Source of the DNA: Thermoplasmata archaeon
GTDB taxonomy: Archaea; Thermoplasmatota; Thermoplasmata; Thermoplasmatales; Thermoplasmataceae
Assembly: GCA_021816965.1 (NCBI GenBank)
Contig: JAKAWU010000008.1
Span: forward strand, 1 to 35,425
Reading direction: 5' to 3'
DNA length: 35,425 nucleotides
The position numbers and the translations under genes were made by a program. Position 1 is the first letter of the stretch. Each line of letters opens with the position of its first letter. This document shows positions 6,536-15,635 of this stretch, piece after piece. A model generated the notes under the pieces. It saw only the letters and a program-made list of their open reading frames with translations. It did not search any database and was not told the DNA's origin.

Positions 6536-9500
6536 ATGAGTTTCAGATATATCGCTATAGCTCTGTGTGTCCTGATGGCACTACCAATAATTTCAATTGC
6601 TCCGCACTCTGGTAGTGGCACAATCTCAGCAACTAGTTTAAATGGCACTGCAGGACCTGCATGGAATACAAATGCAACCCCATGCATTGTTTATTCTCCA
6701 TTGGGTAACCCTTCCAACTATCCTTACGCAATCTCTGTTTCACAGATGAACAGCATTTATAACGTGACTCCTCTTCATAATAAAGGATTCCTTGGGCAGG
6801 GGGAGACCGTTGCAATCATAGATGCATATGGTGATCCATACCTGAATTATGACATATCTTCATTCGACAGTTTCAATAATCTGACACAACCTAAAATAAA
6901 TATAGTGTATCCTTTCGGGAGACCAAACAATTATAACCTCAGCTGGGCAGTTGAAACTGCCACAGATGTTGAATGGGTACATGCAATTGCCCCCTTGGCA
7001 AAAATTGATCTTGTTCTGGCACCTAATGCAGAAGTTGGATATCTTCAGGGAACGGTCAACTATACCGTTCAAAACATGTCGGTGAATTCAATAAGCATGA
7101 GCTGGGGAACACCGGAAAGTTCCATTCCCAAGACACTAACACTGGAATATTCCCGGATTTTCAACCAGGCAAGGTCACTTGGAATCTCCGTCTTTGCTGC
7201 ATCTGGAGATCAGGGTGCGTATGATGGAACAAATTCACTTACGGTGAATTTTCCTGCATCAAGTCCTATGGTAACTGCAGTTGGTGGAACTTCAATATAT
7301 TTTATCAATGGCAATGTGTATCAGTATGCATGGGATGGAAGCGGTGGCGGATACAGTTCATATTTCAACGCTTCACCAACCCAGAATGCAACCGGTTTCA
7401 ATGGAACCAAAAGGGGGGTTCCGGATATTTCATTTGATGCTAATCCAAATTCTGGTGGAGTTTATGTTTTTGCGGGGGCTGCTCTCTATGCTATAGGTGG
7501 TACAAGCCTTGCAACACCTATTGCTTCAGGTGTTTTCATGATTATTTCCCAATATCTGGGCAAGAATTTAGGTTACGTAAATCCATATCTTTATGATATA
7601 GCAAGGACAAACCAGTATGGCAAGGCCATAATACCGGTCCCCTATGGAAACAACGGTAAATACAGTGCATCCAGCTCCTGGAATCCTGTGACAGGTCTGG
7701 GAACAGTAAATGCTTTCCATTTAGCAGAAGCAATTATGGAATACACGGGTCAGTATGGAATGACCATGAATTTCAACAGAGTTCTGAACTACACATTCAA
7801 TTTTTCAGCAACATTGAAGTATAACTCATTTATCACAGGGAATTCCTCATATAATTACAGGGCTGGAATAGGAATATATTCTGGAGGCAACGAAATTCTC
7901 TCAGATGGAATCATGCAACAGGGTAGCAATTTCTACTATTATTTCAAGGTTGGACAGGCAATAAATACTCATCCGATCAAATTTTCCAACATCAATTATG
8001 GGGCCAGCCTGAATTTCAATGGCACTGAGGTTTTTATGAAAGTTGGAAACTATTATTATAATGAGACTGTGTTCCCATCAGATCTATATGGCGGAATCCT
8101 TGATGCAAAGGTCAGTACCGCTGCAGGATCATTTCCTTCAAATTTCTCATCCATAACCATATCAAACGTGAGTTTCCAATCCGATTCAACACCACTGAAA
8201 AACGAGACAGTGCAATCATATTCAAGTTTTGTGCCATTCAATGACAGTACACTCAATGTGTTTGGGATACAATCCAAGGGTTCTGTTTACACAATTTCAA
8301 GGGGGGATACAAACTTGAGCAGCAATGTACCTGCAACAGGTTATTTTACAATTTCACAGGCATATCCGGCTACAATCATCTTCTCTCCTCAGGCGACTTC
8401 CATAAAGGTGAATGATTTACCATTCCTGTCACACAGTATGAAACTGACTTCTGGGGCATATTACAATATAACCGAATCTTATAAGGGAACAACATCAAGC
8501 TTTTTCATTCACACACCTATCTTTTCAAAATCAATCCTGCATATCAATTACAGTGCATCTTATTATAATGCAAGTTTCAACATAACACTCGATGGACTTA
8601 CCCATATTACGTTAAACAACAATACAGAAATATCTGCAATTGGAAATTCAATTTACTTATCAGGTTCTTCATGGGGGTTTCATGATTTCACAATCAATGC
8701 CAGAATTGCCTCATTATTGAATATTTCTGTTGCCGAAAGGCCTGTTAACTTAAGCTTTACAGTTTTCCCATCATCATCTTCCCTTTACATCAACGGAACA
8801 ATTGTACCTCTTAATGGAACTTTGAATATAATCCCCTCATCGTACAACTATACTCTTTCTGCTCCTGGATTTAAGACACTGACATCTGTTCTGAAATTAA
8901 TTCCGGGCCGTAACATTACAATAGGCCCACAGGAACTTTCTGGAAACAATAATGGGTACTTCCTTTCAGGACATGTGTACAATGAATATTTTATTTCGCT
9001 TTACAATATCAATGTACCAGTTTCAAATGTGAATGTAAGTTATAATTCCACAGATTACTCTCTAACTACAATTTCGGGGTTCTATTCCATCTGGCTTCCT
9101 TCCGGAACTTCCAGGATCACCTTATCCAACCAGAATTTTAATAACTTCAGCGCCAATGTAACTCTTTCAGGAAACGTTTCAGGTTTTGACATGGAAATAT
9201 ACCCTTCCCCAAAACCACTTAATGGTAACACACCTTCTGTATATATTAATAGAGTGCTCCCGCTTCTGTTCTTCACTTCCTATATTTCATGGAGTACAAA
9301 CATAGTTTCACAGATCAGTTACTATATTCTGGAATACAGGGATGGCACAAACTCAAGCTGGAATAAGGTCATAATAAGTTCACCAACGCAATCATACACA
9401 TTCCTCAATGGCATATATCCTGGAAAAACCTACTATATCAGGGTTTCAGCAGTACTGAAGAGCAATACTGTGATCAATTCTTCTGTAGTTCAGATGTCCT

Positions 9501-9637
9501 ATTCAAATCCTGTGTATGCAATTCTCAGTGGTTTAATATATGCTGGAATAATTTTGTATGCCTACATAATCGTTTCAGCCATCAGGCGCAGGCGTGCAAG
9601 AAAAAGGGCACAGAAGGAGTTTAAGGATTTACCATAA
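6536..9637 (+). CDS. Secreted, C-terminally anchored S53 (sedolisin) protease
   Basis: A 1033-aa acid serine-carboxyl protease of family S53. An N-terminal signal segment (res. 5-22) is followed almost at once by the catalytic domain: Glu140 and Asp144 in ETATD, Asp225 in ASGDQG (oxyanion), and nucleophile Ser324 in GGTSLATP. The long (~190-aa) inhibitory pro-domain usual in kumamolisin-type enzymes is absent; only ~60 residues precede the domain. From ~400 onward come Ser/Asn-rich beta domains with many N-x-S/T sequons, a fibronectin-III-like module (~SQISYYILEYRDG to YYIRVSAVL), then a membrane helix (AGIILYAYIIVSA) and an Arg/Lys tail inside. It should work at the outer surface in acid, degrading peptides for growth. 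Confidence 0.92.
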   Translation: MSFRYIAIALCVLMALPIISIAPHSGSGTISATSLNGTAGPAWNTNATPCIVYSPLGNPSNYPYAISVSQMNSIYNVTPLHNKGFLGQGETVAIIDAYGDPYLNYDISSFDSFNNLTQPKINIVYPFGRPNNYNLSWAVETATDVEWVHAIAPLAKIDLVLAPNAEVGYLQGTVNYTVQNMSVNSISMSWGTPESSIPKTLTLEYSRIFNQARSLGISVFAASGDQGAYDGTNSLTVNFPASSPMVTAVGGTSIYFINGNVYQYAWDGSGGGYSSYFNASPTQNATGFNGTKRGVPDISFDANPNSGGVYVFAGAALYAIGGTSLATPIASGVFMIISQYLGKNLGYVNPYLYDIARTNQYGKAIIPVPYGNNGKYSASSSWNPVTGLGTVNAFHLAEAIMEYTGQYGMTMNFNRVLNYTFNFSATLKYNSFITGNSSYNYRAGIGIYSGGNEILSDGIMQQGSNFYYYFKVGQAINTHPIKFSNINYGASLNFNGTEVFMKVGNYYYNETVFPSDLYGGILDAKVSTAAGSFPSNFSSITISNVSFQSDSTPLKNETVQSYSSFVPFNDSTLNVFGIQSKGSVYTISRGDTNLSSNVPATGYFTISQAYPATIIFSPQATSIKVNDLPFLSHSMKLTSGAYYNITESYKGTTSSFFIHTPIFSKSILHINYSASYYNASFNITLDGLTHITLNNNTEISAIGNSIYLSGSSWGFHDFTINARIASLLNISVAERPVNLSFTVFPSSSSLYINGTIVPLNGTLNIIPSSYNYTLSAPGFKTLTSVLKLIPGRNITIGPQELSGNNNGYFLSGHVYNEYFISLYNINVPVSNVNVSYNSTDYSLTTISGFYSIWLPSGTSRITLSNQNFNNFSANVTLSGNVSGFDMEIYPSPKPLNGNTPSVYINRVLPLLFFTSYISWSTNIVSQISYYILEYRDGTNSSWNKVIISSPTQSYTFLNGIYPGKTYYIRVSAVLKSNTVINSSVVQMSYSNPVYAILSGLIYAGIILYAYIIVSAIRRRRARKRAQKEFKDLP

Positions 9638-9664
9638 TTTTTATGGAAATTTTTGTGATAGGGC

Positions 9665-11200
9665 TCAATCTATATTGAACCTTACACCCTGAGAAAGTGG
9701 TACGTCATTCCCAAAATTCTTCGTTACAGTCTGGCGCCTCATATAGGATTTCCATGCATCGCTCCCGCTTTCCCTTCCACCACCAGTATCCTTTTCTCCG
9801 CCAAATGCTCCCCCGATCTCTGCTCCTGCAGTTGATGTGTTCACATTTGCTATTCCGCAGTCTGAGCCCCTCGCAGAGAGGAAATATTCCTCTTCTCTCA
9901 GATCATTGGTGAATATGGTGGAGGAAAGTCCCTGAGGAACATCATTATGTATTCTCACGGCCTCTTCAAAGTCTGAATATTTGAATGCATACAGGATAGG
10001 CGCAAAGGTCTCATCTCTGGTTATGCTCATGCCTTCTTCTGCCTCAATTATGGTGGGAAGGACATAATTTCCATTTCCATGTTTGCTCCCACCGTACAGA
10101 AGTTTTCCTCCCTGTTTTTTTGCGGTTTCTATGGCTGCAAAATAATTGCTTACAGCATCATTGTCAATAAGTGGGCCTACAAGAACTCCATTTTCCAGTG
10201 GGTTACCAATTTTCACATTTTCATATATCTTCTTTAACTTTCCAATGAACTCATCATATATTTTCTGGTTTATTACTACTCTCCTCGTGCTTGTACATCT
10301 CTGCCCAGCTGTAGCCATGGCACCAAATGCCACACCCTTCAATGCTATGTTCATGTCACATTTTTCACTCACAATAGCGCAGTTGTTTCCACCAAGTTCC
10401 AGTATGGTTTTTCCCAACCTGCCAGAAACCTTTGTTGCAATGTTCTTTCCAGTCTTAACAGAACCTGTGAACGAGATAAGGGGAAGTCTTCTATCCCCAG
10501 ACATCAGATCACCAATAATTTTTCCGCTACCATTCACCAGTGCAAATATGGGTGGAAGTGATTCTTCCTCCACAACCTTTGAAATTATTTTCATCACTGC
10601 AACGGATGTGAGTGCAACCTTGCTTGAAGGTTTCCAAACTGAAGTATCTCCTACTACAGCTGCAAGAAACGAATTCCAGGACCAGACTGCAGAAGGAAAG
10701 TTGAATGCAGAGATGATTCCAATGGGGCCCAGTGGGACGTACTGCTCGAATAGCCTGTGTTTTGGTCTCTCACTGGCCATTGTGTTTCCATAAATTTGTC
10801 TGGATATGCCCATGGAGAAATAGCCTATATCAACCATTTCCTGTATTTCACCCTGTCCTTCGCTTGTTACCTTGCCTGCTTCCATCGAAACAATCTTACC
10901 GAGATCTTCCTTAAATTCCAATATTCTGTCAGATATTTTCTTGATGATCATCCCCCTTGATGGTGCTGGGGTTTCTGACCATTCAACAAAAGCCCTGCTT
11001 ATGATCTCGATTGTTTTATCATAATCACTCTCAGTTGCAGTGGATATTCTCGAAAGAAATGTTCCATCAATGGGGCTTACAGATTCGATTGAATTATTTC
11101 GATTAAATTCAAGCCATTTACCATTGTACACACCTGAATTATTTTCATTCAGATCCAGTTTCTTGAAGGTTTCATCCCTTACTCTTTTGATGTCGGTCAT
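9665..11200 (-). CDS. Aldehyde dehydrogenase, ALDH7/antiquitin type
   Basis: NAD(P)-dependent aldehyde dehydrogenase of 511 aa. The general base Glu is in LELGGNN, the nucleophilic Cys in GQRCTSTRR, and the cofactor region includes FNFPSAVW and SFTGSVKTG. The C-terminal signature GGAFGGEKDTGGGRESG followed by DAWKSYMRR is very close to that of antiquitin, which oxidises alpha-aminoadipate semialdehyde in lysine breakdown. That substrate is known for eukaryotic and bacterial ALDH7 members; for this archaeon it is an inference, and other semialdehydes or sugar aldehydes are possible. It is convergent with the sedolisin gene (27 bp apart) and stands alone. Confidence 0.92.
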   Translation of the reverse strand: MTDIKRVRDETFKKLDLNENNSGVYNGKWLEFNRNNSIESVSPIDGTFLSRISTATESDYDKTIEIISRAFVEWSETPAPSRGMIIKKISDRILEFKEDLGKIVSMEAGKVTSEGQGEIQEMVDIGYFSMGISRQIYGNTMASERPKHRLFEQYVPLGPIGIISAFNFPSAVWSWNSFLAAVVGDTSVWKPSSKVALTSVAVMKIISKVVEEESLPPIFALVNGSGKIIGDLMSGDRRLPLISFTGSVKTGKNIATKVSGRLGKTILELGGNNCAIVSEKCDMNIALKGVAFGAMATAGQRCTSTRRVVINQKIYDEFIGKLKKIYENVKIGNPLENGVLVGPLIDNDAVSNYFAAIETAKKQGGKLLYGGSKHGNGNYVLPTIIEAEEGMSITRDETFAPILYAFKYSDFEEAVRIHNDVPQGLSSTIFTNDLREEEYFLSARGSDCGIANVNTSTAGAEIGGAFGGEKDTGGGRESGSDAWKSYMRRQTVTKNFGNDVPLSQGVRFNID

Positions 11201-11301
11201 GACTCATTATTTTTTCTACCTTATTAGCGTTGTTGATTGATCTTATCCGTGAAATGCACAAAAGAAAAAAGGTAATTAAATAATAATGCATTCCCCAAAG
11301 A

Positions 11302-11375
11302 GGGCTCGTGGTCTAGTTGGTTATGATGTCGCCCTGACACGGCGGAGGTCACCGGTTCAAATCCGGTCGGGCCCA
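11302..11375 (+). tRNA. tRNA-Val (anticodon GAC)
   Basis: The cloverleaf is complete. The acceptor is GGGCTCG/CGGGCCC with one G-U pair, the anticodon stem TCGCC/GGCGG, and the loop CTGACAC gives GAC. The T arm is ACCGG-TTCAAAT-CCGGT. The discriminator is A (11375), and CCA is not encoded. A TATA element (AATTAAATA, 11274-11282) lies ~24 bp upstream. It marks the left edge of the accessory block that runs to tRNA-Leu at 15636. Confidence 0.95.
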
Positions 11376-11770
11376 TTCTATATACGGTTTAGTTTTTTGT
11401 GAGAAGCCGCATAATACTATATTTGTAATCAACTAAGTGGTATATGTATCATAAGGATTTCTGACTTATGTTTATATACCTCAGGATCACTTTTTGGAAT
11501 ATATTAATGACATGATAAAAATAACGCATGATCTGGGCATCCGATCCCATGATCCCTCCAAGGTATGCATAGTCTCCCTTCAGTTAGATTGTTTTTAGGC
11601 ATAGGTTGAATCCCATCACCCTCATGGTAGTTTGACCTTTTTAGATTTCCATCGGCTTAAAATCGCTTATGATAAGCTCAGAAAGGCAGACAATATTCTG
11701 CTATTATCTTTTTGTGTAGAATTAATTTTGTTTGGAGGCCAAACGTAGGAAAATATGAGGTACATTTTGG
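11376..11770. other. Gene-poor stretch after tRNA-Val
   Basis: About 395 bp without a convincing gene. A good TATA box (TTTATATA, 11471-11478) precedes a 28-codon ORF starting at ATG 11512 and ending near 11598. A second open stretch of about 50 codons (ending near 11750, IAYDKLRKADNILLLS) has no ATG and carries a hydrophobic end. These look like remains of decayed genes rather than working ones, but I could not match them to any family. Confidence 0.4.
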
Positions 11771-12440
11771 TTAGATATCAGATTTGGAATCTGAGTCGTT
11801 TTTCTTTTCTCTGAGCGTTTTTTCAGTAGTATTATTCAATTTAACGTCCTTGAATCCAAAGGCAGCTACATTTTTCCATTTTACGTAGGATACAAACCAC
11901 GCATTTTTCCATTCGTAACTAATCTTGAGCTTACTCCCTATTTCCTCAAGGTAGCAAATTTGTGGTGTATCTGGGAACATTCCATTTTCAGAAGTCTTAA
12001 GCAGTAATGTTTTATGGGTTTCGGGCAAGGATACCAACTCCATGAGAAAATAATTTTCAACGTCATTCAGCTCCGTGATCCTAATTCTTCCTATCAGAAA
12101 TATGATCAAGACTAATATCCCAAATGCACCCAAAGGTAAGAGTGCGATCGCAAGATTTGTCTGAAAATAGAAAAAAGGTGTTGATTGAACAAAAATACTT
12201 TGAATAAAAAGGCCAAATATTACAAGTGCTGAAATAAATCTAAATTTTTCAATATAGTGATAGAGACGTATCATCTTTCGCTCATTCTTATTTTCATCAA
12301 ATAGCAGATTTTTTATATTTCCCTCCATTTTCATTGGAAGCAGTTGACGTCTCACACGCCGCAAACCAAAAATTCTAGCCGTCCATATAAGTGGGGTAAG
12401 TAACAGGAAAGCTAATACTAAAAAGTCACTAAAATATATA
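11771..12440 (-). pseudogene. Membrane protein gene truncated at its 5' end by the IS66 element
   Basis: The longest frame with a possible start (TTG 12364) gives 197 aa with two membrane helices (SALVIFGLFIQSIFV and LAIALLPLGAFGILVLIIF) and a charged C-terminus rich in Lys/Asp. Upstream of that TTG the same frame stays open up to the IS edge and encodes another strongly hydrophobic stretch (DFLVLAFLLLTPLIW) with no start codon. I therefore read it as a gene that lost its N-terminal part, not a complete 197-aa gene. In the reconstructed pre-insertion sequence this frame meets a TAG about 20 codons beyond the insertion, so the original start is not recovered. Function unknown. Confidence 0.6.
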
Positions 12441-12448
12441 AAAAAATA

Positions 12449-13899
12449 GTACTTGTATAGCTTAGCCGAATCCGCACAGTTCTTTTCTCAATATTTTGTC
12501 CATCTCAACAAACATGCTCAAGCCTTTCAGCCTCCATGTCGACAGCAGGGATGCAATATACTGATAGTTCTGTGATCCGCTCTCAGACCTGAATGTCCCG
12601 ATGATCTTCCGTATTACAACATGTTCCCTTATTGCCTGCTCGGCAAGATTGTTGGTCGGTTCCATTCCCGGATATAAGAGACAGGTGAACCATGATCCGA
12701 GACCGTTGCGGATGTATTCAACAGGTTTGTGCAGTTCTCTGTACGGATCATAACGCTTTACCAGTTCTTCCATTCTTCTGTCAAACAAATCTTTCATGGA
12801 CTTGTGTTCATCCATGTTTTCTGATTTGAGTGATTCCTTCAGTTCATTAAACATGTTGTGGATCTCTTCAGAAAGTTTCCTGCCATGATCAGTGTTCATG
12901 AATACATCCACTTCTCGTATGAGATGGGCCCAGCGTCTCTGTATTGTTTTGAGATAAGAATACGCTTTCCATCCATCCACTTTTACTGGAGAATTGAAGT
13001 CTTCTCCCAGTGTATCTTTTACAACATCCCTTCCCCTTGAATCCACTACTGTTATGAGAACATCGTTCTCTGCAGATCGGAAAGCCCACAGCCAGAATTT
13101 CTTCCCGTTCACATGAAATCCTGTCTCATCAATATGCACCCATTTTGATTTTCTTATGCGGTTCTGTATGGCAATGTATTCTGATTTACAGGCATCGCCA
13201 ACCCTCAGAAGGGCATCACTGATGCCTTTCACGCCCAGATCAAGATCGTTGTTGGCCCCCAGGAATTCCTGCACCTTTCTTATTGGGCCCCGAAGATTGT
13301 ATTTCAGCATGACGATATAGTTTAACAGGTATATGCCCATATCACCTGTTTGAGGGCAATCCCTGTGCTTCGCCCTCACTTCTGATCCGCAGTTGCTGCA
13401 ACTGTACACGTCAAGATCGTACTCAATTATCTTCACTTTCTGCGGAGGCGGAATGTCGAATATGGTCCTCTTCTCCGTCCTTAAGGGTGTTCCAAGTGCA
13501 TGACTGCATTCAGGGCATTTCTCCTCTGTCACATGGATGATCTCATCCGGTTCTCCATGTATGCGTGTTGCTCCCTTATGGCCTTTTGGTGCGCCCCTCT
13601 TTCCAGGATGGTTGTCGATCTTTGGTTTGAAGGGCTGCAGTGATGGAGGAGTGTGAGGATTCTCATAAATAAGGAGTTTCTTCTTCAGGGATTCATTCTC
13701 ATTCCTGAGTGTTTCGATCTCGCCTGTCAGTTTCCCAATAGTGCTTTCCAGTTGCATGATATAACTCTCAACACCAATCTCTCCTGGAAGCACCATGTGC
13801 TATCATTATATACTCATGAAAATACTTTTCGGTTTGGGATTATGTTCTGTCTAACATTACCTTGACCGGAGATATCATGGTTCGAAGCTATACAAGTAC
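12449..13899 (-). mobile_element. IS66-type insertion sequence, complete (1451 bp)
   Basis: The inverted repeats GTACTTGTATAGCTT (12449-12463) and its complement AAGCTATACAAGTAC (13885-13899) flank one transposase gene. Outside them lie AAAAAATA (12441-12448) and TAAAAATA (13900-13907), a probable 8-bp target duplication with one mismatch; 8 bp is the usual IS66 value. The repeat identity continues two bases outward (TA), so the exact border could shift by two. Only one ORF is present; the accessory tnpA/tnpB genes of bacterial IS66 are absent. Confidence 0.85.
12462..13796 (-). CDS. IS66-family transposase
   Basis: DDE transposase of 444 aa, apparently intact. An N-terminal coiled coil (SYIMQLESTIGKLTGEIETL) leads to a Pro-rich linker and two zinc-finger Cys pairs (CPEC and CSNC). 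The catalytic core follows: first Asp in WVHIDETGFHV, second Asp in VKVDGWKAYSYL, and the Glu in the typical C-terminal block NNLAEQAIREHVVIRK. The block GTFRSESGSQNYQYIASLLST is also characteristic of IS66. The gene fills the element and its stop lies within the left terminal repeat region. No frameshift is seen, so the element may still be mobile. Confidence 0.92.
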   Translation of the reverse strand: MVLPGEIGVESYIMQLESTIGKLTGEIETLRNENESLKKKLLIYENPHTPPSLQPFKPKIDNHPGKRGAPKGHKGATRIHGEPDEIIHVTEEKCPECSHALGTPLRTEKRTIFDIPPPQKVKIIEYDLDVYSCSNCGSEVRAKHRDCPQTGDMGIYLLNYIVMLKYNLRGPIRKVQEFLGANNDLDLGVKGISDALLRVGDACKSEYIAIQNRIRKSKWVHIDETGFHVNGKKFWLWAFRSAENDVLITVVDSRGRDVVKDTLGEDFNSPVKVDGWKAYSYLKTIQRRWAHLIREVDVFMNTDHGRKLSEEIHNMFNELKESLKSENMDEHKSMKDLFDRRMEELVKRYDPYRELHKPVEYIRNGLGSWFTCLLYPGMEPTNNLAEQAIREHVVIRKIIGTFRSESGSQNYQYIASLLSTWRLKGLSMFVEMDKILRKELCGFG

Positions 13900-13909
13900 T
13901 AAAAATATT

Positions 13910-14185
13910 GTGCACCCACAGAACGATTTACAAAAAAAAGGGCTAAATTGTGTATTCTATGATATACTAATAAAAAGAAGATGTAAACTCACGGAAGAAA
14001 GCATTCCATATTACGCACACTTTTATTCCAGGAATAAGCTTATCGTTGTATTCCCGCACAAGGTGTTCAATGTTACGCCTGATAAGGAAACGTGGAAACT
14101 GGCTATAAAATATGGTTTATCGAGGGGAATACCATTGGAACAGCTTGACTTCTTCCATTGCAAATTTGAAGACGAAACCTATTGA
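13910..14185 (+). pseudogene. ORF of unknown function adjoining the IS66 right end, probably 5'-truncated
   Basis: The open frame runs from 13862 to 14185 (107 codons), but its first ~13 codons belong to the IS66 end, including the only ATGs. Native sequence begins around GTG 13910. The rest looks protein-like (HFYSRNKLIVVFPHKVF, KLAIKYGLSRGIPLEQL) but matches no family I know. Either the original gene lost its start when the IS inserted, or it begins with GTG 13910. An AT-rich TATA-like block left of the IS (12431-12443) may have been its promoter. Confidence 0.4.
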
Positions 14186-14295
14186 CCTAGCTCATCTTCA
14201 ATATATACAGTTGTCTCCAAACATTTGCAACTTCCAAGTGAGTCTTGGCATGCTTGAGATTCCGCGGATTTTCTGGGTGATAAAGGTAAACCAGT

Positions 14296-14730
14296 TTAGT
14301 CCGGGTAGTGGAATGGATTCTTGATTTTTATGTCAGGGATCCGTGCAAAATCCTTTTCGTTTTCAGTTGTTATATGGATTATTCCGTTCTCTTTCATCGT
14401 TTCCGCTATAAGCGAGTCTAAAAAAGGTGCTCTAAATGCCTTAGAAGTGTCCAAGGCAGCTTTCACAGTTATGTGATTATAACTAATTTTTATCCAGTTT
14501 GTTGAAGTTATGAAAGAGTCGACAACCACTATTGCCGTGTCGGATTTCACGCCAAGTTTACGAGTGAGGGCGTTATACAATTCTACGAGTATCTGGTTGG
14601 AAATAACACCTTTAGTCTCACCCATGAAAACTTTGCTAACTAGTGATTTGCAGGTTTTTCTCTTTTCTGGCTCAGAAAGATCATATGCGTAGTAAAGCAC
14701 ATTTGTGTCGTAGAAAATCTCATCTTTCAT
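14296..14730 (-). CDS. vapC: VapC-type PIN-domain toxin (ribonuclease)
   Basis: PIN-domain RNase toxin of a type II toxin-antitoxin system, 144 aa from ATG 14730; an ATG at 14739 would add three residues. The acidic residues that bind Mg2+ are all present: Asp in IFYDTNVLYYA, Glu in LVELYNAL, Asp in APFLDSLIAE, and Asp in ENEKDFARI. These toxins cut tRNA or rRNA; the target cannot be predicted. The gene overlaps the antitoxin gene, so both are co-translated and the toxin is normally neutralised. Located in the accessory block beside the IS66 copy. Confidence 0.9.
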   Translation of the reverse strand: MKDEIFYDTNVLYYAYDLSEPEKRKTCKSLVSKVFMGETKGVISNQILVELYNALTRKLGVKSDTAIVVVDSFITSTNWIKISYNHITVKAALDTSKAFRAPFLDSLIAETMKENGIIHITTENEKDFARIPDIKIKNPFHYPD

Positions 14731-14956
14731 GCAAATCATCTCGATTGAATTTCCATTTCTTCATCTCTATTCCGCTTTCTAGGAGTCTCAAGTTTTCCTT
14801 GAGCGTATCATTATTATCTCTCTTGAGCCATTCTTCAAGGGCTTCGTTCATTGCCTTTGCAAGGGAGCCTTTCCTATTTCCATATTTCAACCTTGCCCTT
14901 TCTTTGAATCTCTTCTCAATGGTTTCGTCAAGATTTATTGTGATAGTCTTTCCCAT
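14720..14956 (-). CDS. vapB: VapB-type antitoxin (ribbon-helix-helix)
   Basis: A 78-aa protein starting MGKTITINLDETIEKRFKE, typical of ribbon-helix-helix DNA-binding antitoxins: a short beta strand, then two helices (AKAMNEALEEWLKRD). The C-terminal segment (MKKWKFNRDDLHER) would bind the VapC groove. It lies directly before and overlaps vapC, the usual order, and should repress its own promoter. The upstream region contains several AT-rich tracts, so the TATA box cannot be fixed. Confidence 0.87.
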   Translation of the reverse strand: MGKTITINLDETIEKRFKERARLKYGNRKGSLAKAMNEALEEWLKRDNNDTLKENLRLLESGIEMKKWKFNRDDLHER

Positions 14957-15635
14957 AGCATAGTAATAACTTTACATACTTTAAACATTTACATAAAACA
15001 TATTTACGTTTACATCAATCAGTTTAAAAGACATGCTTAAATATTTATGCAGATTCCGCCAGCTCCATAAATATAATATATTGACAATAATTGTATTTCT
15101 CAATATTTGAAACATGACTTTGCATTCAATTGCTGATCAATGTTTATCTTATAATATAAATTGTGTGTATAATGGGTTTCAAATCCAAGATGGATATTGA
15201 AAAAGTAAGACTCGTCTTCTAAAAATACCATAGTGATTTCGGTATAAAGGGGCCATACAGTATTGCATCTATCAAATTCCTCAAGAGATTGGGAAGTCGT
15301 AGTTGTTTCTTCAAGAGGTATAGATATGGGCAGTTAAAAGCAATAGACTGAAATTATTGCCATATTCTTGATTAACTATCGAATAAATAGAGTAGAATCT
15401 TTTAGGCAGTATCCGAAAAGGTGTTGCCTTTTTTTCATGGGATAAATTATCCACCATATTGAACTTACAACCTTGGACTTGATTACAGAAATAATGAAGT
15501 TCGATCGGTCACACTATGTATTGCTTTATATCAACGGGATTTCATCAAAGCAATTCAACACATCTTTCAATCAAATTATATTATCAATACATGAAGGAAT
15601 TTTTTAATATACCCTGACTCAATCAGGGAAACACT
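14957..15635. other. Gene-poor stretch between vapBC and tRNA-Leu
   Basis: About 680 bp, very AT-rich. The first ~200 bp hold the vapB promoter region (repeated TTTACAT/TTTACGT words near 14970-15020). From 15172 a reading frame with one internal stop is seen (separate entry). Between 15450 and 15606 another frame of ~50 codons is open (EIMKFDRSHYVLLYING) with an ATG giving 38 aa, not recognisable. CCCTGA-CTCAA-TCAGGG (15612-15628) is a small perfect hairpin between the TATA box and the tRNA. Confidence 0.4.
15172..15351 (+). pseudogene. Short reading frame interrupted by a TAA codon
   Basis: ATG 15172 opens a frame of 59 codons with a single in-frame TAA at 15220-15222. The part after the stop has normal protein-like composition (DFGIKGPYSIASIKFLKRLG) and ends with TGA at 15349. 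It could be the remnant of a small gene or of a transposase N-terminus; I cannot assign a family. A TATA-like CTTATAATATAAA lies ~18 bp before the ATG. Confidence 0.3.

Noticed and set aside
10146-10793. 215-codon plus-strand open frame
   Set aside because: It lies fully antisense to the well-conserved aldehyde dehydrogenase and has no recognisable motif or promoter.
13862-13909. ATG starts at 13862 and 13877 for the ORF right of IS66
   Set aside because: Both lie within the IS66 end, so they cannot be the native start of the flanking gene.
14957-15100. Repeated TTTACAT-like words as a possible CRISPR or iteron array
   Set aside because: The words are irregular in spacing and length and are explained by AT-rich composition; no repeat-spacer structure is present anywhere in the window.
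15612-15628. CCCTGA/TCAGGG inverted repeat as a possible terminator or operator
   Set aside because: It lies between the TATA box and the tRNA 5' end, where it would not be transcribed as a terminator, and no regulator is adjacent; kept only as a note.
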